Positions 50,968 to 60,857 of a DNA stretch of 64,000 nt are shown here, in pieces; position 1 is the stretch's first letter, and every line of letters begins with the position of its first letter. The notes under the pieces were generated by a model that saw nothing but the letters and a program-made list of their open reading frames with translations, was not told where the DNA came from and ran no database searches. The translations under genes and the position numbers were made by a program. Source of the DNA: Rhodococcus sp. P1Y (GTDB taxonomy: Bacteria; Actinomycetota; Actinomycetes; Mycobacteriales; Mycobacteriaceae); assembly GCF_003641205.1 (NCBI RefSeq), contig NZ_CP032762.1, positions 3,348,001 to 3,412,000 on the forward strand, written 5' to 3'.

Positions 50968-52344
50968 ATGCAACTCGAAGAGCGAACGGCTCTACGACGC
51001 GTTGCGGGACTGTCCACCGAACTCGCCGATGTCACCGAGGTCGAGTACCGCCAGCTACGTCTCGAACGGGTCGTGTTGGTCGGCGTGTGGACCAACGGAA
51101 CGGCTGCGCAGATCGAGAGCAGTATGGCCGAGCTCGCCGCGCTTGCCGAGACCGCAGGTTCGGAGGTCCTCGATGCCCTCGTCCAGCGCAGGGACAAACC
51201 GGATTCGGCCACCTACATCGGTTCGGGCAAGGCGCACGAGCTTCGTGATGTGGTGCTCGCCACCGGCGCAGACACCGTGATCTGCGACGGCGAGCTCACC
51301 CCCGCGCAGCTCAATGCGTTGGAGAAGGTCGTGAAGGTCAAGGTCATCGACCGGACCGCCCTCATTCTCGACATCTTCGCTCAGCATGCGACGTCGCGTG
51401 AAGGCAAGGCGCAGGTCGCTTTCGCGCAGATGGAGTACATGCTTCCCAGGCTCAGAGGCTGGGGTGAATCGATGTCGCGTCAGGCGGGTGGCCGCGCTGG
51501 CAGTAATGGCGGCGTGGGTCTTCGTGGTCCGGGTGAGACGAAGATCGAAACCGACCGGCGTCGTATTCGCGAGCGCATGGCCAAGCTCCGGCGCGAAATC
51601 AAGGGTATGAAGCAGGCCCGCGACACCAAACGCGACAGTCGACTGAGCAGCACGACACCGAACATCGCGATCGTCGGCTACACGAACGCAGGGAAGTCCA
51701 GCCTCCTCAACGCGCTGACCGGATCCGGAGTGCTGGTTCAGAATGCGTTGTTCGCAACGTTGGATCCGACGTCGCGCAAATCGACGCTCGAGGACGGCCG
51801 TGCCGTCGTGATGACCGACACCGTCGGATTCGTCCGGCATCTGCCGACTCAGTTGGTCGAGGCGTTCCGTTCGACGCTCGAGGAGGTAACCGACGCAGAT
51901 CTGCTGCTGCACGTCGTCGACGGTTCCGATGCGCTGCCGACCGATCAGATCAAAGCTGTCCGCGAAGTGATCGTCGACGTCGTCAAGGAACGGGACACCA
52001 AGATGCCCCCGGAATTGATCGTGGTCAACAAGATCGATGCCGCGGACCCAGTCCAGCTTACCCAGCTTCGCGGGTTGCTGCCGGGCGCACGGTTCGTATC
52101 GGCGCGAACAGGCGAGGGTATCGACGAACTGCGAGATCACCTCGGTGAAATCCTCGCGTGGCCGGAGTCCGAGGTGGACGTCCTCGTGCCGTACACACGG
52201 GGGGATCTGGTCGCGCGCATACACACCGAGGGGCGGATCTCGCACTCCTCGCACGAGGCCGACGGCACTCGCGTCGAGGCGCGCGTGCCGACTGCACTGG
52301 CGTCGGTTCTGACGGAGTTCGCGTACGAGCCGGCGACCGCCTGA
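50968..52344 (+). CDS. hflX: GTPase HflX
   Basis: Ribosome-splitting stress GTPase. From ATG 50968 it has 458 residues: HflX N-terminal domain, coiled coil, G domain with GYTNAGKSSLLNAL (G1), DTVGFVRHLP (G3) and NKID (G4). No SD precedes this ATG. The frame is open back to a TGA at 50794 and encodes a Ser/Asp/Glu-rich extension like other actinobacterial HflX N-termini; the only candidate start there is ATA at 50824, eight bases after GAAGGA. The true protein may therefore be 506 residues. Confidence 0.9.
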   Translation: MQLEERTALRRVAGLSTELADVTEVEYRQLRLERVVLVGVWTNGTAAQIESSMAELAALAETAGSEVLDALVQRRDKPDSATYIGSGKAHELRDVVLATGADTVICDGELTPAQLNALEKVVKVKVIDRTALILDIFAQHATSREGKAQVAFAQMEYMLPRLRGWGESMSRQAGGRAGSNGGVGLRGPGETKIETDRRRIRERMAKLRREIKGMKQARDTKRDSRLSSTTPNIAIVGYTNAGKSSLLNALTGSGVLVQNALFATLDPTSRKSTLEDGRAVVMTDTVGFVRHLPTQLVEAFRSTLEEVTDADLLLHVVDGSDALPTDQIKAVREVIVDVVKERDTKMPPELIVVNKIDAADPVQLTQLRGLLPGARFVSARTGEGIDELRDHLGEILAWPESEVDVLVPYTRGDLVARIHTEGRISHSSHEADGTRVEARVPTALASVLTEFAYEPATA

Positions 52345-52349
52345 GCTCG

Positions 52350-53369
52350 ATGCGAAGGTCGATCTGGGTCGCAGCCGCGGTCGGTGCAGTCTTACTGGTT
52401 CCTGTGCCCGCGAGCGCCAAGGCCGAGGTTCGGAACGAGTCGTTCGAGACGTACTGCGCGCCGACGGATCCGGGACTCGAGGAGCTGTCCGGGCTGACCT
52501 CCATCGACAACGTGCTGTACGCGGTCGGCGACAGCGGCACCGATCGCCGACTTACCGTACTCGGTGAGAACTGCGAGGTCGAGCGGTGGCTCGACGTGCC
52601 CGTCGATTCGTACGACGTCGAGGACCTCGCTTCCTACGGCGGCCAGCTGTGGTTGTCCGACACCGGCGACAATCAGCGCCGCCGCGACACCGTTGCACTG
52701 ACTCGGATGGATCCGTCGACGGGGGAGGGTGAGCTGTACCGGCTCACCTACCCCGACGGTCCCCATGATGCAGAAACGCTGGTGATCGAACCCGACGGCA
52801 CGCCGGTCATCGTCACCAAGGAGCCCTCCGGGGTCAGCGGCATCTACGTGCCCGCGGGCCGCGCGAGCGTGACGGACCTCTCGTCGCCGGGACCCACCGC
52901 CCTCGAGAAGGTCGGTGAGCTGCCGTTCGAGCGAACGGACACGGTGGGTGGGCCGCCGTTCATCACCGGCTCGATCCTGGCGACCGGTGGAGCAGTGAGC
53001 GTCGACGGCACCGTGGCCGCCGTGCGGACCTACACCGACGTATACCTGTTTCCAGTGGTAGCCGGGGATGTCGTGGCCGCGTTGAGGGGCGATCCAACGG
53101 TGATCGCGCTGCCCGCGCAGCCGCAGGGCGAAGCAGTCGCGTTCGCCCACGACGGTGGGCTGCTCGTCGCATCCGAGGCTGCCGAAGGTATTCTGCCGCC
53201 GATCGAAAAGCTCACCGCCGCAACATTGTTGGTGGAACCGCCTCCGGCGGCGGTACCGACCGAAACGTCATCGGGTGGTCGATGGAGTCTCGGTGCGATG
53301 GCCGCCGCCGGTGCGTTGCTACTGGTGTCGATCTTCTACACGTTCGGGATGGCTCGACGCCGGAGCTGA
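52350..53369 (+). CDS. Secreted, membrane-anchored beta-propeller-like protein
   Basis: A 339-residue protein with a signal peptide (MRRSIWVAAAVGAVLLVPV, cleavage after ASA near 24), a body with repeated short strands (LYAVGDSGTDRR, LWLSDTGDNQRR), and a C-terminal TM helix (about 312-333) ending MARRRS. It faces the outside of the cell. An anchored protein near lexA exists in mycobacteria (Rv2721c), but I cannot confirm homology. Function unknown. Confidence 0.7.
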   Translation: MRRSIWVAAAVGAVLLVPVPASAKAEVRNESFETYCAPTDPGLEELSGLTSIDNVLYAVGDSGTDRRLTVLGENCEVERWLDVPVDSYDVEDLASYGGQLWLSDTGDNQRRRDTVALTRMDPSTGEGELYRLTYPDGPHDAETLVIEPDGTPVIVTKEPSGVSGIYVPAGRASVTDLSSPGPTALEKVGELPFERTDTVGGPPFITGSILATGGAVSVDGTVAAVRTYTDVYLFPVVAGDVVAALRGDPTVIALPAQPQGEAVAFAHDGGLLVASEAAEGILPPIEKLTAATLLVEPPPAAVPTETSSGGRWSLGAMAAAGALLLVSIFYTFGMARRRS

Positions 53370-53371
53370 GC

Positions 53372-53629
53372 TCAGGCGTCGAGGTCGGACGCCACCAGCG
53401 CCGCCACCGTGTCGAGCGCAGCCTGATCCTCGCTCTCGACGGTGACTTCGGTGCCCTTGACTGCGCCGAGTGTCATGATCATCAGCGCCGATCCGGCGTC
53501 GACCGGCTCTTCACCCTCGACTGCGAGGGTCACGTCGACGCCGGCGTCGGCCACCGCCTCGGCGATCAACGCTGCTGGACGTGCGTGCAAACCGATGGCG
53601 GATCCGACGGTGACTGTGGTGCTTGGCAT
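53372..53629 (-). CDS. ptsH: Phosphocarrier protein HPr
   Basis: An 85-residue PTS carrier. His15 in GLHARPA is the phosphorylation site, and Ser47 in GSALMIM is the regulatory position. It ends two bases before the convergent gene stop. Transfers phosphate from PtsI to FruA. Confidence 0.95.
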   Translation of the reverse strand: MPSTTVTVGSAIGLHARPAALIAEAVADAGVDVTLAVEGEEPVDAGSALMIMTLGAVKGTEVTVESEDQAALDTVAALVASDLDA

Positions 53630-53662
53630 GTGAGTGCTCCTTCTTGGGTGATGTCGAGTGAA

Positions 53663-55735
53663 TCAGGCAGCGACGAGGTCGGGATCGAGGGATTCTTCTG
53701 TTGGAGCGTTCTTACCTCTGAGGAACTGCTTGGCAAACACGACCAAGAACGCCGACAGTAGTGTTCCGGCGACCAATGCGACCAGGAACCAGAGGAACTT
53801 TCCGATGGCGAAGAAGACGATGAGACCTCCGTGCGGGGCACTGAGCGTTACATCGGTTGCCATGATGAGCGCGCCGGTGAGCGCGCCGCCGGCCATCATC
53901 GAGGGGATCACGCGGAAAGGATCAGCCGCGGCGAACGGGATGGCGCCTTCGGAGATGAATGCTGCTCCGAGGAACCATGCGGCCTTACCGTTTTCACGTT
54001 CGGCTTCGGTGAACAATCGCGGGCGAACGAGCGACGCAAGTGCCATTGCGAGAGGAGGAACCATTCCTGCAGCCATGACTGCCGCCATGATGCGAAGCGA
54101 GGCGACATCGGTGACCGACAGGCCCGCCGTTGCGAACGCGTATGCAGCCTTGTTCACCGGTCCGCCGAGGTCGAAGCACATCATCAGGCCGAGAATGATG
54201 CCGAGGATGATGATCGAGGTTCCGGTCAGTCCGTTGAGCCAGTCGGTCAAGCCGCTGGTGATGGCGGCCAGCGGCTTGCCGAGGACGAGGAACATCAGAG
54301 CGCCGACGATCAGCGTGGCGAACAGAGGAATGATCACGACGGGCATGAGGCCGCGAAGCAAGGCCGGAATCTTCCATCGGCTGATCCACAGTGCGACGAA
54401 GCCGGCGATCAGGCCGCCGACGAGTCCACCGATGAAGCCTGCGCCGACGAGTACGGCCACAGCACCCGCGGTGAAACCTGGCGCCAGACCCGGTCGGTCA
54501 GCGATCGCGTAGGAGATGTAACCGGCCAGCGCAGGGACGAGGAAGCTGAACGACAGCGCGCCGATCTGGAACAGAACCGCTCCGAGGTAGGCCTTCAGGC
54601 CACCGTCGGGGAGCGCCGTGATCGAGTTGTTGATCACGATCTCTTCGGCATTGCTGGAGATCTCGTAGCCGCCGAGAAGGAACCCGAGGGCGATGAGAAG
54701 GCCACCAGCGGCTACGAAGGGGATCATGTAACTGACGCCGGTCAGCAGGATCTGGCGTATGCGAGTGCCCCAGCCGAGTTCGCCTGCGCCGGAGTTGTTT
54801 GCGCCCGCCGCTGCAGCCGTGCCCGACACGCGCGCAGCGTTCGGATCGTTCGACGCACGCAGGGCCTCGGTGACCATCACGTCGGGTTCGTTGATGGCGC
54901 GCTTGACGCCGGACGAGATGACCGGTTTACCGGCAAACCGTTCTTTGTTCTTCACTCCGACGTCCGTTGCGAAGATGACGGCTTCGGCGCTCGCGATCAG
55001 CGCGGGGTCGAGTGGAGTGCTGCCGCTCGAACCCTGGGTCTCGACGTGCACTGTGACGCCTGCTCGCTCACCCGCGGCGACGAGGGAATCTGCCGCCATG
55101 TAGGTGTGCGCGATGCCCGTCGGGCATGCAGTGACGGCGACTATGTGCTTCGGCGTCTCCGCCGAAGCAGTGGGGGCGGTCTCCGGGGCCGAGTGCTTGG
55201 CGGTGCTGACGGCTGCGGTCTCAGGTGTGGACTCGGGTACGGCCTTCGCTGGGGCAGCCTTCGGAGCGGGGTTGATGACGCCGTCGACGAGAGCGACGAT
55301 GGCCGCTGCAGTCGGTGCCTCACGAAGGGAAGTGACGAACGCGGGCTTGACCAGCGCACGTGCGAGGCTCGAGAGCAGCTTCATGTGTGCCGATCCGGCG
55401 CCCGCGGGAGCAGCGATGAGGAACACCAGGTCGGCCGGGCCGTCGGGAGCACCGAAGTCGACCTTCGGGTTCAACCTGGCAAAGCCGAGCGAGGCCGTGG
55501 TGACGGCGTCGGCGCGGCAATGAGGAATCGCGATGCCGCCCGGGAGTCCGGTGGCGGACTGCGCCTCACGAGCCAAGGCTGCGTCGCGCAGTGGATCTGC
55601 ATCGGTGGCGCGGCCGTTCTCGGCGAGCAAGGTCGAGAGCCTGGAGATGACAGCATCTTTGGACTCGCCGAGATCCGCGTCGAGGAGCACGAGCTCCTCG
55701 ACGATGATCGCGGGATCATGGGTGGGTGTGGACAT
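53663..55735 (-). CDS. fruA: Fructose PTS EIIABC
   Basis: A 690-residue fructose permease. EIIA with His72 (IPHC), Pro/Ala linker about 155-195, EIIB with Cys204 (TACPTGIAHTYMAA), and EIIC with about eight TM helices from 335. Imports fructose as fructose-1-phosphate. ATG 55735 has AGGAG upstream, eight bases after fruK; the upstream frame is fruK shadow. Confidence 0.95.
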   Translation of the reverse strand: MSTPTHDPAIIVEELVLLDADLGESKDAVISRLSTLLAENGRATDADPLRDAALAREAQSATGLPGGIAIPHCRADAVTTASLGFARLNPKVDFGAPDGPADLVFLIAAPAGAGSAHMKLLSSLARALVKPAFVTSLREAPTAAAIVALVDGVINPAPKAAPAKAVPESTPETAAVSTAKHSAPETAPTASAETPKHIVAVTACPTGIAHTYMAADSLVAAGERAGVTVHVETQGSSGSTPLDPALIASAEAVIFATDVGVKNKERFAGKPVISSGVKRAINEPDVMVTEALRASNDPNAARVSGTAAAAGANNSGAGELGWGTRIRQILLTGVSYMIPFVAAGGLLIALGFLLGGYEISSNAEEIVINNSITALPDGGLKAYLGAVLFQIGALSFSFLVPALAGYISYAIADRPGLAPGFTAGAVAVLVGAGFIGGLVGGLIAGFVALWISRWKIPALLRGLMPVVIIPLFATLIVGALMFLVLGKPLAAITSGLTDWLNGLTGTSIIILGIILGLMMCFDLGGPVNKAAYAFATAGLSVTDVASLRIMAAVMAAGMVPPLAMALASLVRPRLFTEAERENGKAAWFLGAAFISEGAIPFAAADPFRVIPSMMAGGALTGALIMATDVTLSAPHGGLIVFFAIGKFLWFLVALVAGTLLSAFLVVFAKQFLRGKNAPTEESLDPDLVAA

Positions 55736-55743
55736 GACGGCTC

Positions 55744-56769
55744 CTAGGAGAGTGTCTGCGAGGTGGAGGAAACGGAATGGGGGGAGGTGGATGGGTTCGG
55801 GGAGCGGGGCGAGTCGAGTGCTCGTACCGTTACGGATTCGGGGTGTGTCTGCTCCGGTGTCGGGAGCGTCGTCCCCGGCAGCGCGGTTGCGGCGGTGCCG
55901 TAGGCGACTGCGCGGCGAATTCTGTCTGCGGGAGTGCAACGTTCGATGTCGGCGAGGATGTAACCCGCGAGCGACGAATCGCCTGCGCCGACGGTACTGA
56001 TGGCCTCGATTGCGGGTGGGGTAGCGAACCACGAACCCTCGGCGGTCACCAGCACTGCGCCCGCGCGGCCGAGGGTAGCCAGCACGGCGCCGACACCCCG
56101 CCCCAGGAGGATACGGCTGGCCTCGACCGCTGCAGTCGGATCGCCTGCGGCAGCGGCACGCTCGAGTTCGTCCCCGTCGACTCCGGTGAGTTGCGCGAGT
56201 TCCTCGGAGTTCGGCTTGATCAGGTCAGGCGCCGACTCGGGGAACGATGCTGCCAGTGCCAGCAGCGGCGCATCCGAGGTATCCACCGCTACCTTGCACG
56301 ACGTCGTACGCAGCGCCGTCACCAGTTCGCCGTACCAGCCCACCGGAATCCCGGGCGGGAGCGAACCGGATAGCGCAACCCAGGTCGCATCACGGCCGAG
56401 ATCGACCACCGCGGCGAACAATTCGTCTCTGGTGGCAGCGGTCAGCTCGGCACCAGGCTCGTTGATCTTGGTAGTCGTGCCGCCGGGTTCGCTGACGGTG
56501 ATGTTGGTGCGGGCGAGATCGGCCGTGGCAATAGCGCAGTACCGCACTCCTTTGCCGGCCAGCGCGTCCAGAAGCGGATCGTGCTCTGCCGCGGGGAGTA
56601 CAGCCATCGCTTGCACACCGGACGCTGTGAGCACCCGGGCGACGTTGACGCCCTTGCCGCCTGGATCGTTCACGGCGCCGCGTGCTCGGTGCACTCCGCC
56701 GCGCGTCAACTCCGAATCGAGCATCACTGTTCTGTCGATGCTCGGGTTGGCCGTCAGTGTGACGATCAT
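55744..56769 (-). CDS. fruK: 1-phosphofructokinase
   Basis: A 341-residue PfkB-family kinase making fructose-1,6-bisphosphate. NPSIDRTV at the start, GGKGVNVAR (about 38-46), and the anion hole STVGAGDSSLAGY near 253-265. ATG overlaps the fruR stop (ATGA). The C-terminus has a Ser/Pro tail of about 30 residues. Confidence 0.95.
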   Translation of the reverse strand: MIVTLTANPSIDRTVMLDSELTRGGVHRARGAVNDPGGKGVNVARVLTASGVQAMAVLPAAEHDPLLDALAGKGVRYCAIATADLARTNITVSEPGGTTTKINEPGAELTAATRDELFAAVVDLGRDATWVALSGSLPPGIPVGWYGELVTALRTTSCKVAVDTSDAPLLALAASFPESAPDLIKPNSEELAQLTGVDGDELERAAAAGDPTAAVEASRILLGRGVGAVLATLGRAGAVLVTAEGSWFATPPAIEAISTVGAGDSSLAGYILADIERCTPADRIRRAVAYGTAATALPGTTLPTPEQTHPESVTVRALDSPRSPNPSTSPHSVSSTSQTLS

Positions 56770-57533
56770 GCGATCACCACCTCGATTCCGTTGTCGGTCA
56801 AACTCTTGTGATCGTTGTCGTCGATGTCTGGGTCGGTGACCAGTACATCGATGGAGTCGAGCCGGGCGAAGCTCACCACGTGCTCTCGCCCGATCTTCGA
56901 CGAATCGGCAAGCACTACAACGTGGTTGGCCGTACGGACCATGGCGCGCTTGACCGCAGCCTCGTCACTGTCGGGGGTCGACAGGCCGTGGCCGACGCTG
57001 AGGGCGTTGGTTCCGATGAACGCGACGTCGACGCGCAACCATTCGAGCGCGCTGAGTGCTTCCTCGCCGACTGCTGCTTGTGTCGTGCCACGTACACGTC
57101 CGCCGAGCATGCGCAGGTTGACTCCGCCGAGGGGTGCGACACGAGCTGCAATGGGAATCGAGTTGGTGATCAACGTGAGTTCGGAAGCATTGCCGAGCAA
57201 CGCAGCGAGCCGTCCCGTCGTCGTTCCGGCGTCGAATACCGCGCTACCACCGGACGGTGGTAGGTAGTCGACTGCCGCAGCAGCGATCGCGTCCTTCTGC
57301 TCGGCGCGGGTGTACTCGCGCTCACCGACGCCTGGTTCGGCGATGGTCAATGCCGATGCCGGTACGGCGCCGCCGTGCACCCGGCGGACTATGCCCGCTC
57401 GGTCGAGGACGGCGAGGTCGCGGCGAACCGTCTCGGTCGTGACGCCGTAGGAGGTGGACAGGTCGGCCACGGAGACGCGGCCGCGGGTGGTGATCAATTC
57501 CGCTATGGACTGCTGCCGTTCTTCTGCGTACAT
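56766..57533 (-). CDS. fruR: DeoR-family fructose regulator
   Basis: A 255-residue repressor. DeoR HTH at about 5-55 (RQQSIAELITTRGRVSVADL, VTTETVRRDL), effector domain with DAGTTTGRLA. ATG 57533 has AGGAGG eight bases upstream; the longer frame lacks support. Likely senses fructose-1-phosphate and controls fruRKA-ptsH and ptsI through the intergenic palindrome. Confidence 0.88.
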   Translation of the reverse strand: MYAEERQQSIAELITTRGRVSVADLSTSYGVTTETVRRDLAVLDRAGIVRRVHGGAVPASALTIAEPGVGEREYTRAEQKDAIAAAAVDYLPPSGGSAVFDAGTTTGRLAALLGNASELTLITNSIPIAARVAPLGGVNLRMLGGRVRGTTQAAVGEEALSALEWLRVDVAFIGTNALSVGHGLSTPDSDEAAVKRAMVRTANHVVVLADSSKIGREHVVSFARLDSIDVLVTDPDIDDNDHKSLTDNGIEVVIA

Positions 57534-57620
57534 CTGCGCCTCCTGTCTCTCCGGTCGCACCTGCGGGCTGCGCTTCGCCCGGTGTAGATGTTGGATTATG
57601 TTGTTTTACGCCCGTATCTG

Positions 57621-57632
57621 TTGACATGTCAA
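57621..57632. promoter_or_regulatory. Perfect palindrome between fruR and ptsI
   Basis: TTGACATGTCAA lies midway in the 190-base divergent region, about 90 bases from each start. It may be an operator for FruR or another sugar regulator, or contain a -35 element (TTGACA). Confidence 0.45.
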
Positions 57633-57723
57633 GAGCAAAGAGTAATCTCGATCACAACAAGCTGATCGCAGCCAGTCGATCACAGCGGTGCAGAACCGCA
57701 GACGAGTTCGTAGGAGGACACAC

Positions 57724-59433
57724 ATGACGGGATCGCATCTCGCCGAGACGCAGGAGGCAGACGTGCCTTTGTCCGGTTCGTCGGTACTACGCGGCACGCC
57801 GGTCGTTCCCGGCGTCGGTTACGGCCCGGTCATCCGGCCAGGACGGCGTCCCGACGTACCTGTGGACACCTCCGTCATCGACGAGGATGCCCGTGACGCC
57901 GAGGTCGAGAAATTCCGCGGCGCTACTTCCGTCGTCGCGGACCGTCTGCGCGGGCGCGCAGAGTTGGCGACCGGCGCCGCGTCGGAGGTTCTGTCCGCCA
58001 ACGCAGCCATGGCGCAGGATCGGGGTTGGCTCAAGGCTGCCGAGAAGCTGATTCTCGCTGGAACGCCGGCTACGTCCGCTACCGATGCCGCGACCGAGAA
58101 GTTCGTGGCCATGTTCGACAAACTCGGTGGTCTGATGGCCGAGCGCGTGACCGATCTGCGCGATATACGCGACCGCGTCATCGCCGAGATTCTCGGCGTC
58201 CCCGAACCCGGTGTTCCCACGCCGTCGGTTCCCTCGGTTCTGCTGGCCGACGACCTCGCGCCCGCCGATACTGCCGGCCTCGACGCGAGTCTGGTAGTTG
58301 GGCTCGCAACGTCGCTCGGAGGGCCGACAAGTCACACTGCAATAATCGCGCGCCAGCTGGGAATTCCCTGTGTCGTTGCGGTATTCGGTCTCGACGACGT
58401 GCCCGAGGGAACGAGCGCGCTCGTCGACGGAATCACCGGTGACATCGTGCTCGAACCCGACGCCGCGCAGGCTGTGAACGCCGTCGAAACATCACTTGCG
58501 GAGCTCGACCGCGTGTCGCAGTGGACGGGGCCCGGAGCCACGTCCGATGGCCACACCGTCGATATCCTCGCCAACGTGCAGGACGGTGCAGGGGCACGGG
58601 CAGCCAGAAAGACAGCCGCCGAGGGGATCGGGTTGTTCCGCACCGAACTCTGTTTCCTCGACCGCGACGTCGAGCCGACGGTCGACGAACAGGCCGAGAT
58701 CTACGCTCAGGTGCTGGAGGCGTTCGACGGCCGGAAGGTGGTCGTGCGAACGCTCGATGCCGGCTCCGACAAGCCGCTTCGGTTCGCCAACCACGCCGAC
58801 GAGGCCAATCCGGCACTCGGAATTCGCGGCATTCGAATCGCCGAGGCGGACAGGGGGATTCTCTACCGTCAGCTCGACGGCATCGCCGCGGCCGCGGCGG
58901 CAACGGGGTCGGCGCCGTGGGTCATGGCTCCGATGATCGCCACCGCGGCCGAGGCTGCTGCCTTCGCGTCCGATGCGCGCGAACGCGGGCTGAAGCCCGG
59001 GGTCATGATCGAGATTCCAGCGGCAGCCCTTCTCGCCGAGCACATCCTCGAACACGTCGACTTCCTGTCGATCGGTACGAACGACCTCGCTCAGTACACG
59101 ATGGCGGCGGACCGAATGTCGTCCCAGCTGGCATCGCTGACCGACCCGTGGCAACCGGCCGTCATCGCCCTAGTCGCGCACACGGCGAAAGCAGGAGCAG
59201 CGGCTGGCAAACCGGTCGGAGTGTGCGGTGAGGCGGCCGCAGATCCGTTGTTGGCCTGCGTCCTCGTCGGGCTCGGAATCACGTCTCTGTCTGCGGCGTC
59301 GGCTGCTGTGGCGCACGTCGGAGCGAAGCTGTCCTCGGTGACGTTGCAGCAGTGCAAGGACGCGGCTGACGCGGCGTTGAAGACCGACAGTTCCACGGCG
59401 GCGCGTGCGGCCGTCACAGCGATACTCGGCTGA
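57724..59433 (+). CDS. ptsI: PTS enzyme I
   Basis: A 569-residue phosphoenolpyruvate-protein phosphotransferase. Active His204 in GGPTSHTAIIARQ, PEP-binding RTLDAGSDKP, and VGVCGEAAAD with the catalytic Cys. AGGAGG seven bases before ATG. Divergent from the fru operon and supplies phosphate to HPr. Confidence 0.95.
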   Translation: MTGSHLAETQEADVPLSGSSVLRGTPVVPGVGYGPVIRPGRRPDVPVDTSVIDEDARDAEVEKFRGATSVVADRLRGRAELATGAASEVLSANAAMAQDRGWLKAAEKLILAGTPATSATDAATEKFVAMFDKLGGLMAERVTDLRDIRDRVIAEILGVPEPGVPTPSVPSVLLADDLAPADTAGLDASLVVGLATSLGGPTSHTAIIARQLGIPCVVAVFGLDDVPEGTSALVDGITGDIVLEPDAAQAVNAVETSLAELDRVSQWTGPGATSDGHTVDILANVQDGAGARAARKTAAEGIGLFRTELCFLDRDVEPTVDEQAEIYAQVLEAFDGRKVVVRTLDAGSDKPLRFANHADEANPALGIRGIRIAEADRGILYRQLDGIAAAAAATGSAPWVMAPMIATAAEAAAFASDARERGLKPGVMIEIPAAALLAEHILEHVDFLSIGTNDLAQYTMAADRMSSQLASLTDPWQPAVIALVAHTAKAGAAAGKPVGVCGEAAADPLLACVLVGLGITSLSAASAAVAHVGAKLSSVTLQQCKDAADAALKTDSSTAARAAVTAILG

Positions 59434-59456
59434 TTTCCCCGTAGGATCGTCTCCTT

Positions 59457-60722
59457 GTGAGTCGAAACTTCGGATGGACCCTGCACGGCGACGGTAAAAC
59501 GCCCACTGCAGGCGCAGTGGTGGCGCCGGACGAACGGCTGTCGTGGCCACGGACCGTCGGGATCGGCATGCAGCACGTGATCGCGATGTTCGGCGCGACG
59601 TTGCTCGTCCCGACCTTGACCGGGTTCCCCGTCACTACGACCCTGCTCTTCTCGGGCATCGGGACGGCGCTGTTCCTGATCATCACCCGCGGGCGAATTC
59701 CCAGCTACCTAGGGTCGTCGTTCGCGTTCATCGCGCCGTTGAGCGCCGCTCAGGCGAATGGGCCCGCGGCGCAACTCGGTGCGGTGATGTCGGTCGGAAT
59801 CGTGCTGGCAGCAGTCGGATTCGTCGTCAGATTCGCCGGCGGTCGGGTTGTCGAAGCCGTGATGCCACCTGTGGTCACCGGCGCTGTCGTCGTGCTGATC
59901 GGATTCAATCTTGCACCCGCTGCGACGACGTCATTCGAGGCTCAACCGCTGGTGGCGGCCGTCACCCTCGTGTCAATACTCGTGATCACTGCCGCAGGTC
60001 CCGGGCTACTCGGACGTCTCGGCATTCTTGTCGGAGTGATCATCGGCTGGTTGTTCGCGGCCGTGCTCGGACAGATCGACTCGGCCAAGCTCGACGCCAT
60101 GCGCGCTGCTGCGTGGATCGGAATCCCGGAGTTCCGTGGGCCCACATTCGAACTGTCGGTCGTACTGATAGCGCTACCCGTTGTCATCGTTCTCGTCGCC
60201 GAGAACGTCGGTCACGTCAAAGCGGTGTCCGCCATGACCGGCAAGCCCCTCGACGACTTGGCCGGGGACGCCCTCATCGCGGACGGTCTCGCCACGACAC
60301 TCGCCGGCGCCGCAGGCGGCTCGGGTACGACGACCTACGCCGAGAACATCGGCGTAATGGCAGCGACTCGGGTGTACTCGACGGCGGCGTACTGGGTCGC
60401 GGCAGCAACCGCGATCGTTCTGGCGTTCTCACCCAAGTTCGGTGCTCTCGTGTTCACGGTGCCCAGCGGGGTCATCGGGGGCGCAACGCTGGTGCTCTAC
60501 GGCTTGATCGGATTGTTGGGCGTGCGCATCTGGACCGACAACAAGGTCGACTTCACCGACCCGGTGAACCTCACCGTGGTTGCAGCAGCGATCGTGGCCG
60601 GTATCGGGGACTTGACGCTCCAGGTCGGCTCCATCGAACTGGGCGGAATCGCCTGGGGTTCGGTCGGCATCCTCGTCGGATATCCGGTGTTGCGGGCCCT
60701 GAGCCGGAAAGCTACTCGCTAG
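59457..60722 (+). CDS. NCS2 uracil/xanthine-type permease
   Basis: A 421-residue transporter with about 14 TM helices. QHVIAMFGATLLVP at TM1, AENVGHVKAVS near TM8 with the substrate-binding Glu, and SGTTTYAENIGVMAATRV fit UraA-type uracil permeases. GTG 59457 follows TAGGAT (59442-59447) by nine bases without a clear SD. Uracil is the likely substrate. Confidence 0.85.
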   Translation: MSRNFGWTLHGDGKTPTAGAVVAPDERLSWPRTVGIGMQHVIAMFGATLLVPTLTGFPVTTTLLFSGIGTALFLIITRGRIPSYLGSSFAFIAPLSAAQANGPAAQLGAVMSVGIVLAAVGFVVRFAGGRVVEAVMPPVVTGAVVVLIGFNLAPAATTSFEAQPLVAAVTLVSILVITAAGPGLLGRLGILVGVIIGWLFAAVLGQIDSAKLDAMRAAAWIGIPEFRGPTFELSVVLIALPVVIVLVAENVGHVKAVSAMTGKPLDDLAGDALIADGLATTLAGAAGGSGTTTYAENIGVMAATRVYSTAAYWVAAATAIVLAFSPKFGALVFTVPSGVIGGATLVLYGLIGLLGVRIWTDNKVDFTDPVNLTVVAAAIVAGIGDLTLQVGSIELGGIAWGSVGILVGYPVLRALSRKATR

Positions 60723-60857
60723 TACGGTCACCGATCACGCACGGCTCGGTCATCGACTGTGGCCGAGGAGCGGTCGTAGGGTCGAGGGAACGCCATTCTT
60801 GTCGGCACGCACCGCCGTGGGCAGCACCGTTCCCGGCAGCACCTCGAAGGAGAAGTA

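Noticed and set aside
53831..55747. 638-codon open frame antisense to fruA
   Set aside because: Arises from high G+C and biased third positions of fruA; composition is unlike protein and fruA has all PTS motifs.
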